The notes below the pieces were generated by a model. The model was given only the letters and a program-made list of their open reading frames with translations, made no database searches and had not been told where the DNA came from. From Verrucomicrobiia bacterium (GTDB lineage: Bacteria; Verrucomicrobiota; Verrucomicrobiae; Limisphaerales; UBA11358): 13,622 nucleotides of DNA. The position numbers were made by a program, and so were the translations under genes. Where the stretch lies: contig JASHZU010000282.1 in the NCBI GenBank assembly GCA_030042375.1, positions 1-13,622 of the forward strand, given 5' to 3'. Within the stretch, counting starts at the first letter, position 1. The number at the start of each line of letters is the position of its first letter. Below, in pieces: positions 13,367 through 13,622 of this stretch.

Positions 13367-13390
13367 AAACGGCTCGGCTATCTTCGGGCC

Positions 13391-13622
13391 GTGCAATTTC
13401 GGAAAATCACCATTGTTGGCGTTGGCCTGCTGGGCGGCTCGATTGGGCTGGCGGCGAGGAAATTCCGGATTGCCGGAGAAATCGCGGGGTTTGCGCGGCG
13501 CGAAAAGACTATCGCGGAATGCGAAAAATTCGGCGCGACGGACTTTGCGACGACGGATTTGCTCGCGGCAGTTTCGAATGCCGATCTAATCATTCTTTGT
13601 ACGCCGCTGGCGCAAATGCGCG
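13391..13622 (+). CDS. tyrA: Prephenate dehydrogenase, N-terminal part (3' end beyond window)
   Basis: This has the opening of a TyrA-type NAD(P)-dependent dehydrogenase, which converts prephenate to 4-hydroxyphenylpyruvate (or arogenate to tyrosine) in tyrosine synthesis. The beta-alpha-beta nucleotide-binding motif is ITIVGVGLLGGSIGLAAR (6-23), with the GxGxxG glycines at 10, 12 and 15. Then come GFARREKTIAECEKFGATDF (34-53) and SNADLIILCTPLAQM (63-77), the typical second and fourth strands. GTG at 13391 is the likely start because it lies five codons before strand 1; the frame stays open upstream but the text there is heptamer-repeat spacer. No clear Shine-Dalgarno precedes it. Only 77 codons are in the window, so the catalytic domain and any fused partner cannot be judged. 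Confidence 0.87.
   Translation, partial: MQFRKITIVGVGLLGGSIGLAARKFRIAGEIAGFARREKTIAECEKFGATDFATTDLLAAVSNADLIILCTPLAQMR

Overview
The window looks like a chromosomal segment of a Verrucomicrobiota-type bacterium (Pedosphaera/Limisphaera-like). That placement is an inference from gene content and style: a planctomycete/verrucomicrobial-style monoheme cytochrome c domain, a tandem CbiX-like protein, an ECF sigma factor heading a run of secreted proteins, many starts without a Shine-Dalgarno sequence, and ATTTCGG heptamer repeats. No rRNA, tRNA, CRISPR array, insertion sequence or phage module was seen. No stretch longer than about 130 bases lacks a gene.

Region 1 (1-9053, all on the minus strand, read right to left) is the notable part: a tightly packed, probably single operon. 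It starts with an ECF sigma factor (8505-9053). The stop of that gene overlaps the start of a membrane-anchored probable anti-sigma factor (7915-8508) by 4 nt. Next come a 1238-residue secreted mosaic protein with two N-terminal CsgG/TolB-N-like modules and a C-terminal propeller-like region (4191-7907), a 290-residue secreted protein with a GATase/ThuA-like half (3266-4138), and four tandem CsgG-like secreted paralogs of about 310 residues (2326-3252, 1379-2317, 407-1354, and 1-381, which runs off the left edge). Gaps are 7, 52, 13, 8, 24 and 25 nt. The layout suggests that one regulatory sigma/anti-sigma pair drives a dedicated set of exported CsgG-fold proteins whose joint function is unknown.

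Region 2 (9054-12676) holds ordinary genes in mixed orientation: a PF04020-type small membrane protein (plus); a minus-strand pair of a monoheme cytochrome c-like protein and the tRNA m7G46 methyltransferase TrmB; and, divergent from that pair, a plus-strand pair of a two-domain CbiX/sirohydrochlorin-chelatase-like protein and a Gfo/Idh/MocA oxidoreductase. The divergent spacer at 10646-10751 contains three alternating TCCACA half-sites that look like an operator.

Region 3 (12683-13622) holds a YdeI/OmdA-family protein (minus) with a candidate leaderless promoter, and the 5' end of a prephenate dehydrogenase gene (plus) that runs off the right edge. A short ATTTCGG heptamer repeat lies between them.

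All family assignments are by eye from motifs; no database search was possible.
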